Origin: Nitrospirota bacterium
GTDB taxonomy: Bacteria > Nitrospirota > Thermodesulfovibrionia > Thermodesulfovibrionales > JdFR-86
Assembly: GCA_030667205.1 (NCBI GenBank)
Contig: DAOUWH010000103.1
Span: forward strand, 1-6,346
Length of the DNA: 6,346 nt
Reading direction: 5' to 3'
This document shows, one piece after another, positions 5,817 to 6,346 of this stretch. The notes under the pieces were generated by a model. It made no database searches and had not been told where the DNA came from. It saw only the letters and a list, made by a program, of their open reading frames with translations. The position numbers and the translations under genes are program-made. How positions within the stretch are numbered: position 1 is the first letter of the stretch; the number at the start of each line of letters is the position of its first letter.

Positions 5817-6346
5817 TGGAAAGCTCTTTTTTATACGGAATAGCTAATGTCGCCTATATCCTCGCAATGATGGCCTATATCACTTACCTGGCGACAAGAA
5901 AACAGGTCGTCGGACAGGCCGCAACCACCATAACGGTAATCGGCTTCGTGTGCCATACGCTCGCCTTCATCCTGAGGTGGAAAGAGTTTTACGTGATGAG
6001 CGGCATGGGGGTTATCAGGTCGGTGCCGCTTACGAACCTCTACGAGTCCCTCATCTTCTTCGTCTGGTGCTTGATAGGGGGATACCTGGTGGTGGAGTTC
6101 AAATACAAGAACCGCTCCTTCGGGGCGTTCGTAACGCCCGTGGCGGGGCTGGCGCTGGCCTTCATAGACCTTACGGGGATGTCGACCGATATACAGCCCC
6201 TCGTGCCTGCGCTCCAGAGCAACTGGCTCCTGATACACGTTTTCATGAGCTTCATAGCCTATGCCTGCTTTGCGATTTCCTTCAGCACCGCGCTTATGTA
6301 CCTGATTATAACCACAGAGAAAAAGACCGAGTCCTCCTACATCTTC
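5816..6346 (+). CDS. ccsA: Cytochrome c biogenesis protein CcsA/ResC (CcsB-type), N-terminal part, cut by the window edge
   Basis: This is the heme-handling partner of ResB in System II cytochrome c maturation, a multi-helix inner-membrane protein. Only 177 residues are in the window and the frame is still open at 6346. Helices are visible at about residues 8-27, 38-54, 74-93, 103-120 and 137-166. Family marks are H47 in VCHTLAFILRW, PLTNLYESLIFFVW (71-84) and PALQSNWLLIHVFMSFIAYA (131-150) with H141, a likely heme-ligand His. The tryptophan-rich WWD heme motif would lie beyond the edge and cannot be checked. ATG 5816 shares its first base with the resB TAA stop (TAATG), and GGAAGGAG (5801-5808) 7 bases upstream is a strong ribosome binding site, so translation is coupled to resB. 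The gene is called ccsA, ccsB or resC in different genomes. Confidence 0.93.
   Translation, partial: MESSFLYGIANVAYILAMMAYITYLATRKQVVGQAATTITVIGFVCHTLAFILRWKEFYVMSGMGVIRSVPLTNLYESLIFFVWCLIGGYLVVEFKYKNRSFGAFVTPVAGLALAFIDLTGMSTDIQPLVPALQSNWLLIHVFMSFIAYACFAISFSTALMYLIITTEKKTESSYIF

Noticed and set aside
5831..6255. Minus-strand open frames opposite the start of ccsA.
   Set aside because: The plus strand encodes a clear CcsA with conserved motifs and a coupled start. The minus frames have no recognisable features.

Overview
The window looks like chromosomal DNA from a Gram-negative, GC-rich anaerobe or microaerophile. Arg AGG and Ile ATA codons are frequent, and cytochrome c maturation is of the ResB/CcsA type (System II). 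A Nitrospirota- or Deltaproteobacteria-like bacterium fits best, but this is an inference from gene content and codon use, and the window has no phylogenetic marker. Coding density is high. I see no RNA gene, insertion sequence, CRISPR array or phage gene.

Layout. Minus strand, about 26-1186: larC, the nickel-inserting enzyme of the nickel-pincer (NPN) cofactor pathway, as one uninterrupted frame. Next is a 125-base divergent intergenic region with two GC-rich stem-loops and a possible promoter for the rightward genes. Plus strand, 1312-4158: a tight cluster of a small three-helix membrane protein, two tandem and clearly paralogous zinc-dependent medium-chain dehydrogenases (the first apparently starting at TTG, the second at GTG), and a cupin protein. 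After a 104-base AT-rich gap come resB (4263-5816) and the first 177 codons of ccsA/resC (from 5816, running off the right edge). Their stop and start codons overlap (TAATG).

How the genes work together. ResB and CcsA form the membrane complex that carries heme outward and attaches it to the CxxCH motifs of apocytochromes c, so this end is a cytochrome c maturation operon. The dehydrogenase pair and the cupin look like a cytoplasmic metabolic cluster whose substrate cannot be read from sequence. larC is present without larA, larB or larE in the window.

The most notable observation is in ResB. A segment of about 35 residues (nt 4950-5060) follows the Fis/NtrC-type helix-turn-helix (HTH_8) pattern closely, and it lies in the part of ResB that should be periplasmic. 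Lesser points are the non-ATG starts in the dehydrogenase pair, a possible leaderless start for the small membrane gene, and a structured leader upstream of larC.
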